Shown here: piece by piece, positions 63,762 through 64,000 of the stretch
Numbering within the stretch: the stretch's first letter is position 1
How the letters are laid out: every line of letters begins with the position of its first letter
Assembly (NCBI RefSeq): GCF_000739815.1
Contig: NZ_BBJJ01000022.1
Coordinates: 1-64,000 of the forward strand
DNA length: 64,000 bases
Direction: 5' to 3'
From: Paraburkholderia mimosarum LMG 23256 = NBRC 106338
GTDB lineage: Bacteria > Pseudomonadota > Gammaproteobacteria > Burkholderiales > Burkholderiaceae
The notes under the pieces: model-generated
Seen by the model: only the letters and a program-made list of their open reading frames with translations
Database searches by the model: none
What the model was told of the DNA's origin: nothing
Translations under genes and position numbers: made by a program

Positions 63762-64000
63762 GCGGCGACGCGGAAGTCGCGCGGGTCGTCGGGGAAATTC
63801 AGCGCGCGATTCGCGGCGAACGTGTCGAGGCCATTCACGATCTGCAAGCGGTACGCTTCGAGCTTGTTGTAGAGGCCAATGCCCCGCCCCTCCTGGCGCA
63901 GGTACAGCAGAATGCCGCCGCACGCACCGAAGTGCATGATCGCCTCGTTCAGTTGCTCGCCGCAGTCGCAACGCGCTGAGCCGAACACGTCGCCGGTCAG
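63761..64000 (-). pseudogene. toxB: GTP cyclohydrolase II (ToxB-like), 3'-truncated by deletion
   Basis: Internal part of a GTP cyclohydrolase II, running in from beyond the right edge: [20 protein letters not shown] (zinc ligands in the CDC pattern), [20 protein letters not shown] and [20 protein letters not shown], then DFRVAA. Here the reading frame leaves the family (HGSGRPS..., then a stop), and the WD-repeat gene continues in another frame. The C-terminal third of the enzyme (for example the part that starts with QMLxxLG in homologues) is lost. In toxoflavin biosynthesis ToxB opens the pathway from GTP. The 5' part lies outside the window. Confidence 0.78.

Noticed and set aside
1-64000. 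CRISPR arrays or tandem repeat arrays
   Set aside because: No regularly spaced repeats of 20-40 bases and no cas-like genes were seen.

Overview
The window is GC-rich, gene-dense DNA with the gene content of a Burkholderia sensu lato bacterium (Burkholderia, Paraburkholderia or a close relative). The pointers are a Porin_4-type porin, a DUF3579 protein, a PiuC-type hydroxylase beside a TonB receptor, an EnuR-controlled ectoine locus and genes matching the toxoflavin (tox) pathway. This assignment is inference from gene families; no rRNA or tRNA gene was recognised.

Layout. 0-7.4 kb: single genes for a CsbD-like stress protein, a YihY/BrkB membrane protein, a class II aldolase, a Tat-exported HAD phosphatase and a DUF899 protein, separated by long gene-poor stretches. 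7.4-10.6 kb: a minus-strand E1alpha-E1beta-E2 operon of a 2-oxoacid dehydrogenase with no E3. 10.8-18.3 kb: a UPF0182 membrane protein, a Rieske/FAD oxidoreductase and a secreted Asp-box (sialidase-fold) protein. 18.3-25.0 kb: a decaying stretch with a truncated FMN-dependent alpha-hydroxyacid dehydrogenase, an intact PiuC-like hydroxylase, a frameshifted siderophore receptor, a broken nicotinate phosphoribosyltransferase, and ISKra4 transposase and mandelate-racemase remnants.

25.5-38.2 kb: a coherent ectoine/hydroxyectoine utilisation locus. The minus strand carries eutB-eutC-doeA-doeB-doeX-doeC-doeD behind the MocR-type regulator enuR, and the plus strand carries the ABC importer ehuB-ehuC-ehuD-ehuA. 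Imported ectoine would be opened by DoeA, deacetylated by DoeB, transaminated by DoeD and oxidised by DoeC to aspartate. Two matching imperfect palindromes lie in the two control regions and are candidate EnuR operators.

38.2-46.1 kb: IS110 and integrase remnants, an EF-G paralogue with altered G motifs, a two-component pair split by a divergent cupin gene, and a junction of two truncated genes (AraC regulator and cytochrome P450). 46.1-49.8 kb: an AT-rich leader, a secreted lipoprotein resembling a glycoside hydrolase, a small exported protein and a DUF3579 protein. 49.9-54.6 kb: a 2-hydroxycarboxylate transporter, DctB-like kinase and NtrC-family regulator in one overlapping operon, preceded by a good sigma-54 promoter and a possible upstream activator site. 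54.9-61.5 kb: a small exported protein, a porin, a TctD/TctE-like two-component system and an NMT1-type ABC importer.

61.8-64 kb: a broken membrane-protein gene, an intact toxD-like gene, and a toxB-toxC junction in which an internal deletion joins the middle of a GTP cyclohydrolase II gene to the tail of a WD-repeat gene out of frame. Broken genes cluster between intact operons, so the window reads as a set of metabolic modules separated by decaying DNA.
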